Shown piece by piece: positions 11,761 to 24,929 of a DNA stretch of 64,000 nt; the stretch's first letter is position 1; the number at the start of each line of letters is the position of its first letter. The translations under genes were made by a program, and so were the position numbers. Under the pieces are notes generated by a model. That model saw nothing but the letters and a program-made list of their open reading frames with translations. It had not been told where the DNA came from and ran no database searches. This stretch comes from Linepithema humile (Eukaryota > Arthropoda > Insecta > Hymenoptera > Formicidae). The stretch covers positions 28,050,139-28,114,138 of the forward strand of contig NC_090133.1 in the NCBI RefSeq assembly GCF_040581485.1, read 5' to 3'.

Positions 11761-12614
11761 TCCTTTAGGTCCTCGTGTTTTACGTCCTTACCTGAGAAAG
11801 GGCTAGGATTAGGTGTGAACGGGCCGTAACAGCTGAGTGTAAATGTAATAGAAAAAATTTGTCATATTATATCTATAGAAAAAACTGTTATATATTTCAT
11901 CTATTAAAAGAATCGTTGTTTTAAAAGAATTCTACCATTCTATAAAAAATATATCAGAAAATGACGGCAAATGAGAATAAAAATTATACACATTATTATT
12001 ATCAAAATAGAAAATTATTTTATATTTTATACAAAAGATTATTATTAAGTTATTAAAATATTTAAAAGCCAATAAAAATTAAAAAAAATTATTAATGCTG
12101 AAAAACTTGACGCGTTGCTACACTGAATAACACGTTAACATAATGTTAATTAATGTCTTATGTTTAATATTAATGCAAATGCATATTTTATTACAGTAAA
12201 TAATTAGTAACACACAAAAGAAGATAATCGAGAAAGAGAGAAAAATAAATTTTACAATCAATGATACAATATTATATCTCGAAAATTCGTATTTTTATCT
12301 AATATATAATAGTTTTTTTAATAGATAAAATGTGTAACAGAGTTTGTTCTATAGATAAAATATAATATGACACATTTTTTCTATAGGTTTTTATGTACAT
12401 GTGTGTATACTGTTCTAACAATCGCATGTATGTATGTACTTGGCGCGTTTTTGTACCTTTGCACATAACATTGTCATATTCAAAATGTTTGAACCTTGAA
12501 AGATGCTTGAAAAATTATTAGCTCCTTCTGCTAAAACGTTGCTGTTAAAACGTGTCATAGAAATGTTATCAATCTACATTTTATTAATCTGTATATTATT
12601 CAATATGTGGAATT

Positions 12615-12780
12615 TGTGCACATGTGAATCGATGGATCTGTGAATCTCTAGATTCGTGGATCTATTTAACATTCAAGCTGTGGTGTCGTAGATTTAGAGA
12701 AGCATTAGATATAAAGCAGTGATAAATAATAAATTCACGAATTAATAGATTTATGGATTTTAAGATCTATATTTTTACAT
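12615..12780. repeat. Degenerate minisatellite, block 1
   Basis: Loose repeats of a word like ATAGATTCATGGATCT recur: GATGGATCTGTGAATC, TCTAGATTCGTGGATCT and AATAGATTTATGGATTT. Spacing is irregular and the copies are diverged. The same word type makes up the larger block at 13655-13930. Confidence 0.5.
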
Positions 12781-13654
12781 AACTGATACTTGTTTACTGT
12801 AGTACATATTATTCGCACAGTGATATTAACCTAATAAAACTACATAAAATAATTGTACACAGAATTAGATACATTGTTTTGCAAGCTTTATTTTCGTTAG
12901 GAAGTATTCGTACTGATGATTCAATGTTCGTTTTTCGACATTTTGATCATTTAAGCTTCTAGAATGTATTTTTTCCCCTGTTAGAATATAATATCGTGTG
13001 TCGTTACGCAAAAATATACTACAATTTTTTTCGGCGAAGAAACTTAATACCTCATAGAGCACAAGACTGCGTAAAATAATAATAAATTATTAAGTAATTT
13101 CATTATATAATATAATTAAGTCATAAGCATTTAAAATTCTACATTACGTGACATATAACAAAATTAATATAAATTTTTCCGCGTTTAGTTCGAAATCGAT
13201 GAAGTTTTCGATTTAAGTACATTCAGAAATCCAATGGTGGAAATTCGATTTACATACTTAGAGGACTATCACGATCAGTATTACTGCTAATGCATCAACA
13301 GTTTTAATGCTTTGGTTATTGATATATATCATTAACATTTTTTATATTATTAGTATACGATCAATAAACATTTTTCATACTATCACCTTATTTATGTTAA
13401 AAATTAGTAATCACTGATCGCAATTGTTCTTTCAAATTTTTTTTAAGTACAAGCTTTTCATTTCTTCGTTAATAATTATATAGCAGTTTTATTCAGAACT
13501 TTTTATTTATTAAGTACTAAACGTGAGTGACAGTTTCTTTACACTATCATAATATATCTCAATACAGAACTGATGGTGTTGCAATACTGTTTTTATCGAT
13601 TGATCGCAAAAATATCTGTGAAATTGCGAATCAAATATTAATTTGTAAAATTAA

Positions 13655-13930
13655 TAGATCCTTGGACTTACAGAAGATTGCATTTGCAAATTTTTGTATT
13701 CATTAATTTTTCAATATGGATTCTTAGGTCCACATACAAATCTTTAGATCTGTAGATTCTTGTTGATTCTTGCTGTTGATTCATAGATTCCTGAGTGTAT
13801 AGATTCTTGCCCTCGTATATCCTCAAATAAGATCCTTGGGCCCATAGACTCTTAAATATACAGATCGTTAATATCACATAAATCTTTAAATTCATAAATT
13901 CTTTATATAAATCTATATATCATGATCTGT
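13655..13930. repeat. Degenerate minisatellite, block 2
   Basis: About fifteen loose copies of a 14-18 base word with the core TAGATTCTTG: examples are TAGATCCTTGG, GGATTCTTAGG, GTAGATTCTTG, TTGATTCTTGC, ATAGATTCCTGAG and ATAGATTCTTGCC. The block is open on the minus strand only because the repeat happens to lack stops; the peptide it gives is repetitive and not a gene. Confidence 0.6.
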
Positions 13931-14830
13931 ATTTCTATATTTTATGCATCTCAACGCATCTTCTCTTCTTTTATTTTATATATCTATGCACACACACACA
14001 AACTCGGATCTATTTTTGTCATCTTAGACTTTTTACATAATATAATGTTACAATTTCTAAAATATACGCATATTTTTAGTCAGATTTTTCATTTAGCGAA
14101 TCGTAAAACGAGGAATTTCTTTGGATTCATACATTTTTGAACTAATAGAATGTTAAATTAAAAAGTTTTTAATTAAAACTTATTCTTAAATTTATGAAAA
14201 TTTATAACTAAAATAAATTGAATTTAATACACTTGTGAATTTATAGTCAATGAGATAAAAAGGAAGCTTTAAAAGTTATAAGTTATTTGAAAATCTTGTT
14301 TTAAAAACTTCAATTTCATGTAATTTCTTTAAGTTTATAACATTTTTTATTAAATATTTTCCCAATATTTCCAGACTTTTGAACTTATTTACTCTAGTCT
14401 TAATAAATAAATAAATAAAACAATTTTTATGATGACATGATATCGGCAAACTTAAGTACAAGTTTTTGTTGATTATAGAATATAGAATTATTTATAGAAT
14501 TTTTGAACATTTAAAAACTCAATAGGTAATTTGCGAATCCGAGTGTTGTGCAAGAGTCCGGTCACGTGAAAAAATGCATCATGTAGAATCCTAGATCATC
14601 ATATATATTCAACATATTACTGGGTAGCAATAACCATCGATCGTTTTAACCGATCAAAACTTTTAATACTCATTCTTTTGGTAATAATATTTTTTTATCA
14701 TATTCCATAGTAGATTTCAATATGATAACTCTTAATTTTAAGTATCAGTTGAAAGTACCCGAAACAAAGGGATACAAGTAACAATTTGTAATATATAACA
14801 CACAAACATAGCACACAAATATTACAAGAT

Positions 14831-14880
14831 TGCGTGCGCGCGCGCGTGTGTGTGTATGTGTGTGTGTGTGTGTGTACGCG
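14831..14880. repeat. (TG)n / (CG)n microsatellite
   Basis: Alternating purine-pyrimidine run TGCGTGCGCGCGCGCGTGTG continuing as TG repeats with one TA interruption, ending in ACGCGCGCC. Such a tract could adopt Z-DNA in vitro; that is inference only. Confidence 0.9.
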
Positions 14881-15300
14881 CGCCAAGTTATACATGTAGA
14901 TTTCTTATCAGTGATCAATGTTATGTTGCAAAATTACGTTTTAAGACATTAAGGTAACTTCAGCGTCATTGTTTTTACTAAAATCGAAATTTCTTACTAA
15001 TTTCTAATCCCAAATTAATGACTCAGATACTTCAGCGCTTCGAACTCAACAGTATTTTAATAAACAAAAATTTGTAGAGAATTATATTGGTTAAGGATTT
15101 TACTGTATCTTATCGATATTGACAACATTGAAGTAATTTCGGAGAAAGTGTAACTTTTCACAACTCGTAACTGCATTCAACATATAGACATTGATGGGTG
15201 ATAATAACTTTATCTTCACTTGTGTCTAATTTCTTCGGGAAACTCTATTAGCACCAGTGAAAATCTTTAATAACGTGCTACGGTTACCATTATCTCTTAA

Positions 15301-16183
15301 TAGCAATTAGTACTGAATCTAATTCTTGCACTTGTATCCCTTTGTGCCTACTGTCTTCTATTAAAATTTACCGGGTACCTCTTTTCTTTGCCAATGCCCA
15401 AGAATTTCAACGTACCGACATGCCAAGATGTATCGTAGTTTGCGCGGGCAAAAGCATACTAATCTAATACATCTACATGGCTGAACTAAGATCATTGATC
15501 ATTCGCGGTGCTATGAAAACTTATCGACCAAGCTCGTCGTCGTGAAAAGGAACGTGACGTGTGTGACGAAAAGCTTAAAAATCTACCTGGAACGGGCGTT
15601 CGACTTTAAACTAAAGCAGAATCTCTTTCTCGCGCGCGCGAATTAAGTATTGCGAACGATCAACTAGCCACTCAATCGAGATCACTCCGTAACACGACCC
15701 TGGCAGAAATAAGGGAGGATACCGTTCGACTTTTGTGCGGAATTGTTCGTTTCATCTTTGTTCTTCTCCGTTTGGTTTTGTGCACTTCTATTACAGATTT
15801 TATTGTTGTTTCATTCTATTATACTCCGTGGAGTTAATTTTCTCCTACTGTTTAATACCGCCTTTTTTTTCTTCTTTTTTCTTTATCCGTTTCCTTCTTT
15901 TGGCAACTAATAGTCTATGATGTTTATGAACAGTGCGATCGCGACTGTTGTAAATATATGACAAAGACAATGAATCGATGATGTGACAACAAGAGAGAAG
16001 AAATAAAGCTGATCCGGAACGGTATCGTCGGCAGATAGAAAACCGGATGGTACGGAGTGTGATCACGGTCGATCAACGAGGCAGATTAAAAAAAGAAACG
16101 TCTTCTCTCTGTTCTATTCCCTTGCAGCTTCCTACTTGGACGCGGTTGGTAGCAATGTTAATTAGCGATTAGCTGCAGCAGCT
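15301..16183 (-). other. Probable 3' UTR of nervana 2-like gene
   Basis: Immediately downstream (minus strand) of the stop codon at 16184-16186. It is richer in G+C than the DNA to the left and has no recognised coding potential. A minus-strand AATAAA lies at 15803-15798, about 380 bases past the stop, and could be the poly(A) signal. The lower boundary is a guess based on composition. Confidence 0.35.
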
Positions 16184-19100
16184 TTAGTCCACCATCAGTT
16201 CGAAGTGTACCGAACCACGCCTCTCGAATCTGTCGTGGTATATGTTGTGCGCCCATGCCTTGCACTCGATATTGATCAGTACTCCGTCTATAATAAGATC
16301 AATAATGTCAATTATTCCTAAATTTGCGATCTTTGCAAACCTTTTATATCCGCAATCCAATTGTGTAAGTTGTAAATTGATTTTATAGGCGTATGAATTA
16401 GCGATGCTTGACAAGTTATTAAGTTTCTTTGAAAATTTTAATGATTTTTTTATCAAATTCTCTTTATTTTCCAGACTATCCTCATAAATGATTATAGACT
16501 TGTAAATATCGCATCCGCGCTGACAGAAATTGGCATATTTTTGTCGTTTACTGTACCGCGATCAATACCGAATCGACTGCAAACGCATATTGAATAGTTC
16601 AAGTGGTGTCACGAAGAGAGCGAATCAACGAGAGATTCAGAGCTGTGAACGTATCAATTGAGACTTACGATACGTTTAGCACACTACACACAATAAGAAT
16701 TAATCGATTGTTAGAGATATTTAAATCAATCGATTTTTTAAATTGGTTATTAATAATAAACTGTTTCCCATTTTGAGAACATTGCGTTAGATTAAAATAA
16801 AATATATACGTACACTTGGGCTTTTCGAAGAACACAGCTACGAGGGGGCTAAGATATCCCGCGGTATTCTTGAATGGAAAATAGTAACCGGGAAAACCAC
16901 GACGTGGAATGTATTGAATCGCACCCATATTTTCTATATCGGCTGGATTTTCACCGGCGCAGGATACCCACACGGTGTCCATTCTATTGCTGCCTGATTC
17001 CTGCTTGATATGCTCCTTGAGATCCGCCGGCATAAAGTCCGGCAAATGGTTGGTATCGTTATAAAATTTCGGTAGCCATCCAAATATCTGAAATAAATTT
17101 ACAGTACAATTGTATTGTGCCGATAACTTTAAACTGGATCCAGAGTCGTTTAATACTGAACTCTGTATTAAATCTAATAACATGATTAGAGCATGAAAAA
17201 GTAGATATAATTAAAGGTCTTTTAAATTGTTACAAGCGAACAACAATAAAATTATCCGAAATTTATAAAATTGTTAAGTTAGGTGTGTTCTTAATTAATC
17301 GCGAAGTATGACACTTGATGACTCTATTTAAATCTGAAGTTTTATTTAATTATAAAAAAGTTTTGCACAGAGAAAATATATACGAACCTTATTTAATTTC
17401 AAGAAAATGCAAGGTGCGGACTTATTATAGCCATATTTGTTGGCCTTCGTACATTGTCCCCAGGAGGACATATTTACATCGCAAACTTTGCCTGGCGGTG
17501 CTGGCCTACCGTAATCACAGTTTACTCTCTGTTCGACGCCATTTGTGCCACTAGGTGGTTTCTGGTATTCTGCACGGGAAATGTTTCTTTAAAGTATATA
17601 CTCTCACAAAATAATCGATACGTAATCGGTGAATAGCTAAGTTTAATTTTTCAGACAAACATCGTTCGATCTCGCCACTGGTTTTATACTGTGAATTGCG
17701 TTTCAAGTGTGTTTCTCTCACCTTCCAAGAATTTGTCCAACTCTCTAGTCCAATGAAGGTAGTTACCCTCGTCGCTAGCCTTGTACCAAATCAAGGTACT
17801 TTCAACGTTGCTTTCGGGAGGCATAGGCCTAAAACCGAGACCAGGGTTGCTGCCGATCAATGAATTATCCAGCTGCCATTTAGGTGCGTTAGGGTCCAAC
17901 GTCTGATAGAACACAGCGAGCATTGCACCGAAGAAGCCGGATAGGACGGCGTAGAAAATCACGTAGAACAGCAAAATCTTAGCTTAAAACATAATTATCT
18001 AATTATATTATTATCGAAGCTTCGATTTATAATCATTTTGATCTTAAATGAACAAAGTTAATGAATTTCTACTTGAAACATTTTAAATGTCATTGTGTGA
18101 AAATTAATAATTGTAAGTTTTTTTCCGAAGAATCTGCTTAGAAATATTAATTTTATTAATGCAAGCTGAAAATAAACCTACAAATGAAGCTAAGCATCGA
18201 TTTTGATTAATATTGTGATGTAATACTGAATTTTTTTTTACTCTAAACAAAAGCTAATATATTGTTTTAATGCGCGCAATTGAATTAACGATTAAAACAC
18301 GTAGATAAAGATTTATTGATTTATTTAATAATAAACTATTTACTGAAAAATTAACTTTACGTAATTTATTCTAAATATGATAGGTGTTAGAATACACGCT
18401 AAGTGGCATGTATTCTTTAAGATACAAGGTCTTATTTTTTTTTAGAACATACATTATGTAACTTCTGTTGAACGTATTGTATAAAATATTTCGATAAGAG
18501 ACAAATTCTTTACATAAAAATATTTGTATTTCTTATTTATACGCTATGAACATTCAAATAATGTATATGCTTTGAATTCGGAGAAAAATGAAGATGATGC
18601 GTTGAACAACTTCATGCACGGATTACCGAGCTCTTGTTTTCTGCGTGTATCATATAGTTAAGTATATCAAGGCTAATTCTATAAAATTGATCGAAGTACT
18701 TGAAACACCAAAGTTTCTTTATTATATAATCGTAAATCGATTTTTATCATAGCTTTTTTTGAATCATGCAATCTATTATAAAATGACACATTTGTAATTT
18801 CTTTATTTTTATTTTTATCAGTTATCATGAATTCGTTATGGAAGATATTATAGAAATTTATGTAATTTTTATAATTTTTTATACAGAGATAAATTATTGA
18901 ATTTATATAAGACAATGATACTAGCAATCGTGTTCTTATATGTAAAATATATTATCTGACTCTGGATTAATATTGAGACTGATCTACTATTGTTGCTATG
19001 ACATGCTCGTCGAAGGTTAGAACACCGAGACAATTATGATCCAGCGCTTAATTGGTCTGAATTAGAATTGGCTAAGCGATGACATGTACGTTTGTTACAC

Positions 19101-22100
19101 AAATTATTGACAAATAGACGCGCGTGTGTACATAACAATACATTGTTGAAAAAAAATCACACTGTTCTACAATATGTTTTCAAAAATATCGATTAAACTT
19201 TCACATTGCAATATAAATTTATACTTCTGTTTAAAAATAAAAAGCTAAATTTTCATTTTTTATCTCTACAATTTACACAAATTGTTTTATAATTCAGAAT
19301 TCTTATAGACTGATATTACTTAACGATAATTACAATCATTGACAATTGCTATCTTAAGTTTTACTGACGCTTTGTATGAGATAAATTGAATTTTGCTATC
19401 ATATATCCTTCATGAGAGGCAAATTATTTAGTTCTTTTTAATTATATGCTTTTTAAAATAATAATTGTTATCTAAATAATTTAAACATTAAGAGAATAAA
19501 AGCAATAATTCAAAAATTTATATCAGTAATTTCAGTCTTTATACAAGGTGATCTATTATAGTCTTTCCACGCGATTATCTTCTGAACTATTTGTTATTCG
19601 AAAAATGTTTCAAATAAACCTTAGTGTTATAAATCTTCTTACCAAAGTTTTTCTAAAAAATTTTTTTACGTTTTTCAAAAGATATGCAAGATTAAATTCA
19701 AATGTAGAACATTCAACCACATAAACTGATTCTATTAACAGCGCGCAGACGCTAACACTGTCTAGTATATAGAAATCCGACTATACAATTTCTGCGAGAT
19801 GGTGATAGAGACGGTTCATATTGATTTTGGCTGAAATCGATCGACCTCAACAGAAAAGTAACGGAGAGTAGAAAACAATGGTAAAGTAGGAAAGAAAGAG
19901 GGAGGGAAAGGTAGTGAGAAAGAGAGAGAGAAAGAGAGAGAAGATTAGCGAAGAAGCAATAAATGTTTAAACTATAAAAGATATATGTGAAAAAAATTAT
20001 ATACATCAAGTAAATAAAATATTGAAAGGTTGAACTAAATTATATTCCAATATCACAATGTATATTTCAATTTGTACGAGATGCGTTCGTACTTATCTGT
20101 CTTTTTACTGTAATCTGAGACAAGAGAGTATAATGATAAATTAACGGAAGTCCAGCAAGGTCGAACACCTCTGATATACGAGCAAAGGAAGCCGTAGACT
20201 CTGATTTTGTCGGATTTCGTCACAAACCATTCAACTAAAGTAATAAATAATTACAATGCTACACTATGGTGTATTATTTTTATGAAAAAGAATTTAAGTA
20301 TATTAATTCTTACATGCATTGCAATTATCTACCAAGAATAAGCTTTTAAATTATTTATTAATCTTTAAAGGATTGCGAAGCGTTATAACGAAATAAATAT
20401 ATTTTGAAGTAAGCTTTGCATTATGTATATTGGATTGTTGGAAAGTTTTTGTTTTCAATTTTATTTTCATAAAAAATTATAAAATTTTTTGAACAATTCA
20501 ATATAGTTGTACTTTTTCAAATCTATTGTGTAAGCTGCATATAAAGATCTAACATAGTAACACAACTACTTGGCAGCATTTATCTTTTTCAAAATAAAAT
20601 TTTATCTTTATAACACAAGTGCTACTAATATTGATATAAAGGGAAAAAATCACAACAATCGTTATTTTTCTCTTCCACTAGATGATTTCTATGTTTAAAA
20701 TTATTATTTTCTTGTAAAATTTAAGATAAATTTCATAAAACTACTTCATTGAACTATTATATTTATAAAATTTACATAAAAGTCATGCTGGCCGCGCTTT
20801 TCCTCATATATTAATAAATTTATTATAATTATCAATAATTAAAAAACAAAACAAAATAAAAATATTCAAATTATTAAAAAATATTTTACTGGTTCAACTA
20901 AACACACACACAAATACGCACTCTTTTTAAATATAAATAATACATATATTAAATAAAATCAGATGTAATACATATAGAATGCTTAGATAATGAATTATTT
21001 TGAATTGTTTATAAGTAATATTTACAAAAATTAAGTTAAAAATTTGTTGAATTAAAATTGTTTGTTTTAGTTTACAAAAATAAAAGCAAAGTACTTCATT
21101 TAGAAACAAAAGAATAAAATAATCTGTTACCGATAAAAAATAAGTAAAAATTAGTCTTTATTTGATGCTTATATAAAGAGTCAGTAAATAAGGAAAGTAT
21201 GGCTGCGTATGTAATACATATCTCGCTAACAATAAGGTGTAAAAATCCTGTTGCAAATGCTAATTTAGCAAAACAGGATATATGCGTAACATTAAACACA
21301 GACTATTAATAAGAGATATCCAAGCTATATCAGTATTTAAAAACCTCAGCAGCTAAGAAGCTCGTACTTATCGCGTAAGATATTTTTCATTTGCTGCCGC
21401 TCTAATGTATGAGGAAAAAATATATCATCAACCTGTACCAATACATTAAGACCTTGAGTCTAGCTGATATGTAAACATTAGCTCACAGAAAATGGATGAA
21501 GATAATCCCAACATGCATGGAAAAATATTCTCTTCTACATACATTAATTAGCAAGAATGAGAGAAAATAGTACCAATTATCTTCATTGCTTTCATCATCA
21601 TTTTACATTTGCCTCGCATTTTTAATTAGTTTGATAATATGAACGTATATATTGAAAATATATATTGAATTAAATTAAAAAAATGTTAGTACAAATGTAA
21701 ATTAATAAAAGATTATTTTTTTATTAAATATAATTGTTTGTTTAAATATAATTGATTAAATATAATTATTTATTACCTTCACTTTTAATTCGAAATTTTT
21801 TAGTTTCCAAGCGCTTACGTAATTTCTAGATTACATTTTAATTTTTGTGTATGATTTATATTGTTAAATATATAGATATGTAATTAGACAAATACGCGTA
21901 ATTAGATCTTATGTTTTATTCGTTCAATTGTGTGCTTTTGGTACTAATTTTGCACTTTTCTTGGATCACTGTGTATTTTACAATGAGGATAAACAGTATT
22001 GTGCACGAGCGAAGTCTTATGTGGAATTCTTCCGATAGAAGAAACTACATCTTACATAACTATCGCCGTTCGCCGTTCAATAAATCTTCATCTCTGTAAG

Positions 22101-23122
22101 TGGATTCTTTTGTATAATGATATAATATTGAAGCTAGTGCTATTTAAAGAAGCAAATCAACTTATATGTAAAAAACACAAATTATGTAACAATATAATGT
22201 CGAGTAAATTACAATACACATGCGCCGATAACAGTTCTTAGATATTAAAATCATTAAAAATTGTTTTTAGTAAATGAAACAATATGCACATTAATATATG
22301 CATGTGAATAATTAAAAAGAAATAAAATTCCAAATTAAATTATAATAATCAATTAAGTTAATCATCATCAACATATTATAATGTATGAGTTTCGATTTTT
22401 TGTGGATTTAACTATTTTAAATGTTTTATTTTTGCACATAAAATCAAGTTATTATAATAATAAGTATTAAAAATGTCGAAATAAAACTTTTTAACGCGGA
22501 AAATATGACAATGGCGTACAACTACCATCATTAATGTGTTATTACGTAATGAAACGTTGTCGCACAATTCGATACTCGCATTTCTCTATTAAAACTTTTA
22601 TAGTTCTTGGAAATAAATGATTCATATAAATTTAAAAATATCACTTTTCGCCAATGATTCATGTTATAAAAATAAAATATTCAAAAATAAAGGAAGCGTG
22701 CGCTAGTGACAGCACAATTGAACATTGATCGCTAACGTATTCAAAAATAAAAAAATATATTATAATAAAAATATGTTTAATGTTATCAGTTTCACACACA
22801 ATTACTAACTATTATTTCATTAATTTTTTATATATTATCAAACTCAACGTGTTAATTGTTGAATAAAATAATATAATATAAATGTGAATTAATATACAAA
22901 TAATTGGAAGAATGTAATATTTTGCACAATCAATCTATTTACAAGTCCTTTCCTTTATATGTACAGATTATTAAACTGTTAATTAGATTAATTTAGCACA
23001 CAAAGTATACATTATTCTATTTTTAAATTATTGAAATTTTTTAACGACGCTACACGCCAAATGCAAATGATTCACTCTCTATCTAACATGACTTTTGAAG
23101 AATATATTATGTGTTTATTACA

Positions 23123-23173
<51 letters not shown>

Positions 23174-23507
23174 GACATTTATCTACAAAACATATCAAAA
23201 TCAGATGCTATTATTGTTATAAGGAATATTCCGACTTCTATAATTAATCAAATTTTGACAATTAAAATCAATAATTGGTAGTTTGATCTGAAGGGTAAGT
23301 GAAAAATGTAAAGAATAAAGTCTACGCGAAGAGGGAATAAAGCTAATATTAGCTGCTATGAATACTGCTGTGAAACTCACCCCAACTGGCGCCGGTACGC
23401 CCTAAAAATTGTCCCGTCTCGGAGTTCCAGACGAAGACTCGAAAGCCCTCCCATTTTCCAAGCTTCGGCGGTGGAGTGTAATACTGTTCGACTTTCTTGC
23501 CCTCCAT
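16184..23507 (-). CDS. nrv2: Na+/K+-transporting ATPase subunit beta, nervana 2-like
   Basis: Five coding exons on the minus strand, in order 23507-23381, 17982-17722, 17569-17388, 17087-16814 and 16287-16184, join in phase with GT-AG borders to 315 residues, close to the usual length. Residues 1-42 are the cytoplasmic tail with FVWNSETGQFLGRTGASW. Residues about 44-68 are the single membrane helix (AKILLFYVIFYAVLSGFF). The ectodomain has six cysteines (147, 159, 169, 183, 233, 290), the number expected for three conserved disulfides, sequons at N162 and N178, and ends in ERRGSVHFELMVD. The conserved LSPLVAVFF strand is at about 270-278. The subunit stabilises the pump's alpha chain and delivers it to the plasma membrane; nervana 2 also supports septate junctions. 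The first intron is 5.4 kb. I prefer nrv2 to nrv1/nrv3 from the tail sequence, but without alignment the paralogue name is moderate. Confidence 0.92.
19887..19943. repeat. GA-rich purine tract
   Basis: Imperfect (GA)n and GGGA runs on the plus strand inside the nrv2-like first intron. Simple-sequence DNA; no other role is visible. Confidence 0.8.
23127..23166. repeat. (TA)n microsatellite
   Basis: About twenty uninterrupted TA units, 200 bases downstream (transcript sense) of the first coding exon of the nrv2-like gene, within its first intron. Confidence 0.95.
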
Positions 23508-24400
23508 CTCGCTCTACGATTTCGGACGGTGATAAAAACCGGAAAAGTGCGAGAATGCGGTGAAAATTTTCCAGAACGACAGAGAGAAAATGTGAAAGAG
23601 GCGCGCTGCCACTCGCGTGCTGGTTCCTCTGGAGTGCTGCGGTAACTTCCCTTCTCCGGCGGATCACGTCGGTCGCGATCGAACAGCTTCGCGGGCGAGG
23701 GCGCAAAGGAAGGAACGGTCGCGGCGATTCGTGCCACTGTGGAGGAGCCGCTGCTCTCACGGAGACTCCCGTGTAGTGAGGCAAGGGGTTGAATATTGAG
23801 CGATCGAAGCTCTGGCTTGACCCACGAGAGCAAGAGAAAGGGAGACGGAGATACGGAAAGGGATGACGGAGAAAGAGAGAGAGGAAGTTTTTCCCCGCGC
23901 CGCTCTCTCGTCCTTCTTCACTCCACGATGTACTCTCTATGCCGAGGTAATGCGCCGGCGTGACCACGCAGCGCGTCAATACGTGGATTTCTTTAACACC
24001 CCTCCTGCGGTGCGCGATCACCCCTGTTATCGTCTCCCTGCGCGAATCACGACGAGGTGGCTCCACTGACAACGGCGAAAGCCGTTGCTCGCTGATCCCT
24101 TTCGCACCACCCCGTGCGTTCTCGGCCCGACCGTTTTGATACTTTCGATCGAACTGCTCGCGATAGCGAGCTTACGCACGACAGTGCCTAACGGACTCGC
24201 GTGTATAAGCACATTGGAGTCTCCCTCTCTTGCGAAGATAGAAGACGGGAGAGAGAGAGAGAGAGAGAGAAAAGGGGGAACGGTTAGGGGGAGTAGGAAA
24301 ATAGATAGTAGGTCACGTGGAGCGTTTGACAGTCTTGATAGCTTGAGAGCATGACGGCGTGAACTGAGCTTTTCTATGATCCTCAAATCTCGAACTAGCA
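23508..24400 (-). promoter_or_regulatory. CpG-rich 5' UTR/promoter region of the nervana 2-like gene
   Basis: The 0.9 kb upstream of the ATG at 23507-23505 is strikingly G+C- and CpG-rich compared with the surrounding AT-rich DNA. It is open in several frames on both strands, which is what composition alone would give. A (GA)n tract lies at 24249-24270. I read it as 5' UTR plus core promoter; the transcription start was not placed. Confidence 0.55.
24249..24270. repeat. (GA)n microsatellite
   Basis: Run of GA dinucleotides inside the CpG-rich upstream region of the nrv2-like gene. GA tracts are common at insect promoters (GAGA-factor sites), so a promoter role is possible; that is inference. 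Confidence 0.85.
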
Positions 24401-24929
24401 GCAGGCGTAAAACGTTGCCACGCAGTTATCGCTCGGCGATATACGATGACTGTTACTCGATATCCTTTTCAATGCTATATGATGATGTAGTGCTGATTAA
24501 ATGCATTTCTTGTTTGACCGTGGTAATGTATCTTATAACCGGGATTGCATAACTTTAGAATTCCACAATACAACAATGTATTTTTGTTTCTCGAAAATTG
24601 CAACAATGCGAAAAGTGGTTTCTTTCCAACACTAAACTAAGGCATTTAAATGGTTGACAACTAAATAGCACCGAACTTAACAGCGATTAGAATCGTCGCT
24701 TAAACGTACGGCATGATCGCTTGGATCAACAGCGTTTGGCAACAATAATAATCCAAATAATCTAAGCAGATTTTGAAGCTGCTCTGCTAAATCAAGATCG
24801 CACAGATGTTTCAATTCACTAATGATATTAAGATATAATCAAAACTAGTTGATTTGCGATCGTATCACAAAGACCCTGCAAACATCTGGCTGCGATAGCA
24901 GTTATTACGCGAAGACTATCCCGACTAAA

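Larger units (their letters stand above)
11761..15300. other. Intergenic, AT-rich with degenerate minisatellites
   Basis: No coding exon was recognised. Two stretches, about 12615-12780 and 13655-13930, are built from loose repeats of a GATTC/GATCT-containing word and are listed separately. A (TG)n tract lies at 14831-14880. The remainder is featureless AT-rich DNA. Confidence 0.45.
17983..23380 (-). other. First intron of the nervana 2-like gene
   Basis: A 5.4 kb AT-rich intron between a GTGAGT donor (23380-23375) and a TTTTAAG acceptor (ending 17983). It holds a purine-rich GA tract at 19887-19943 and a (TA)n tract at 23127-23166. No nested gene was recognised on either strand. Confidence 0.8.

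Noticed and set aside
13668..13895. Minus-strand open frame of 75 codons
   Set aside because: It lies wholly within the degenerate minisatellite and its peptide simply repeats the unit.
23402..24386. Several open frames on both strands, up to 231 codons
   Set aside because: They overlap the CpG-rich upstream region and the real nrv2 first exon in other frames; the true exon here is in a third frame starting at 23507.
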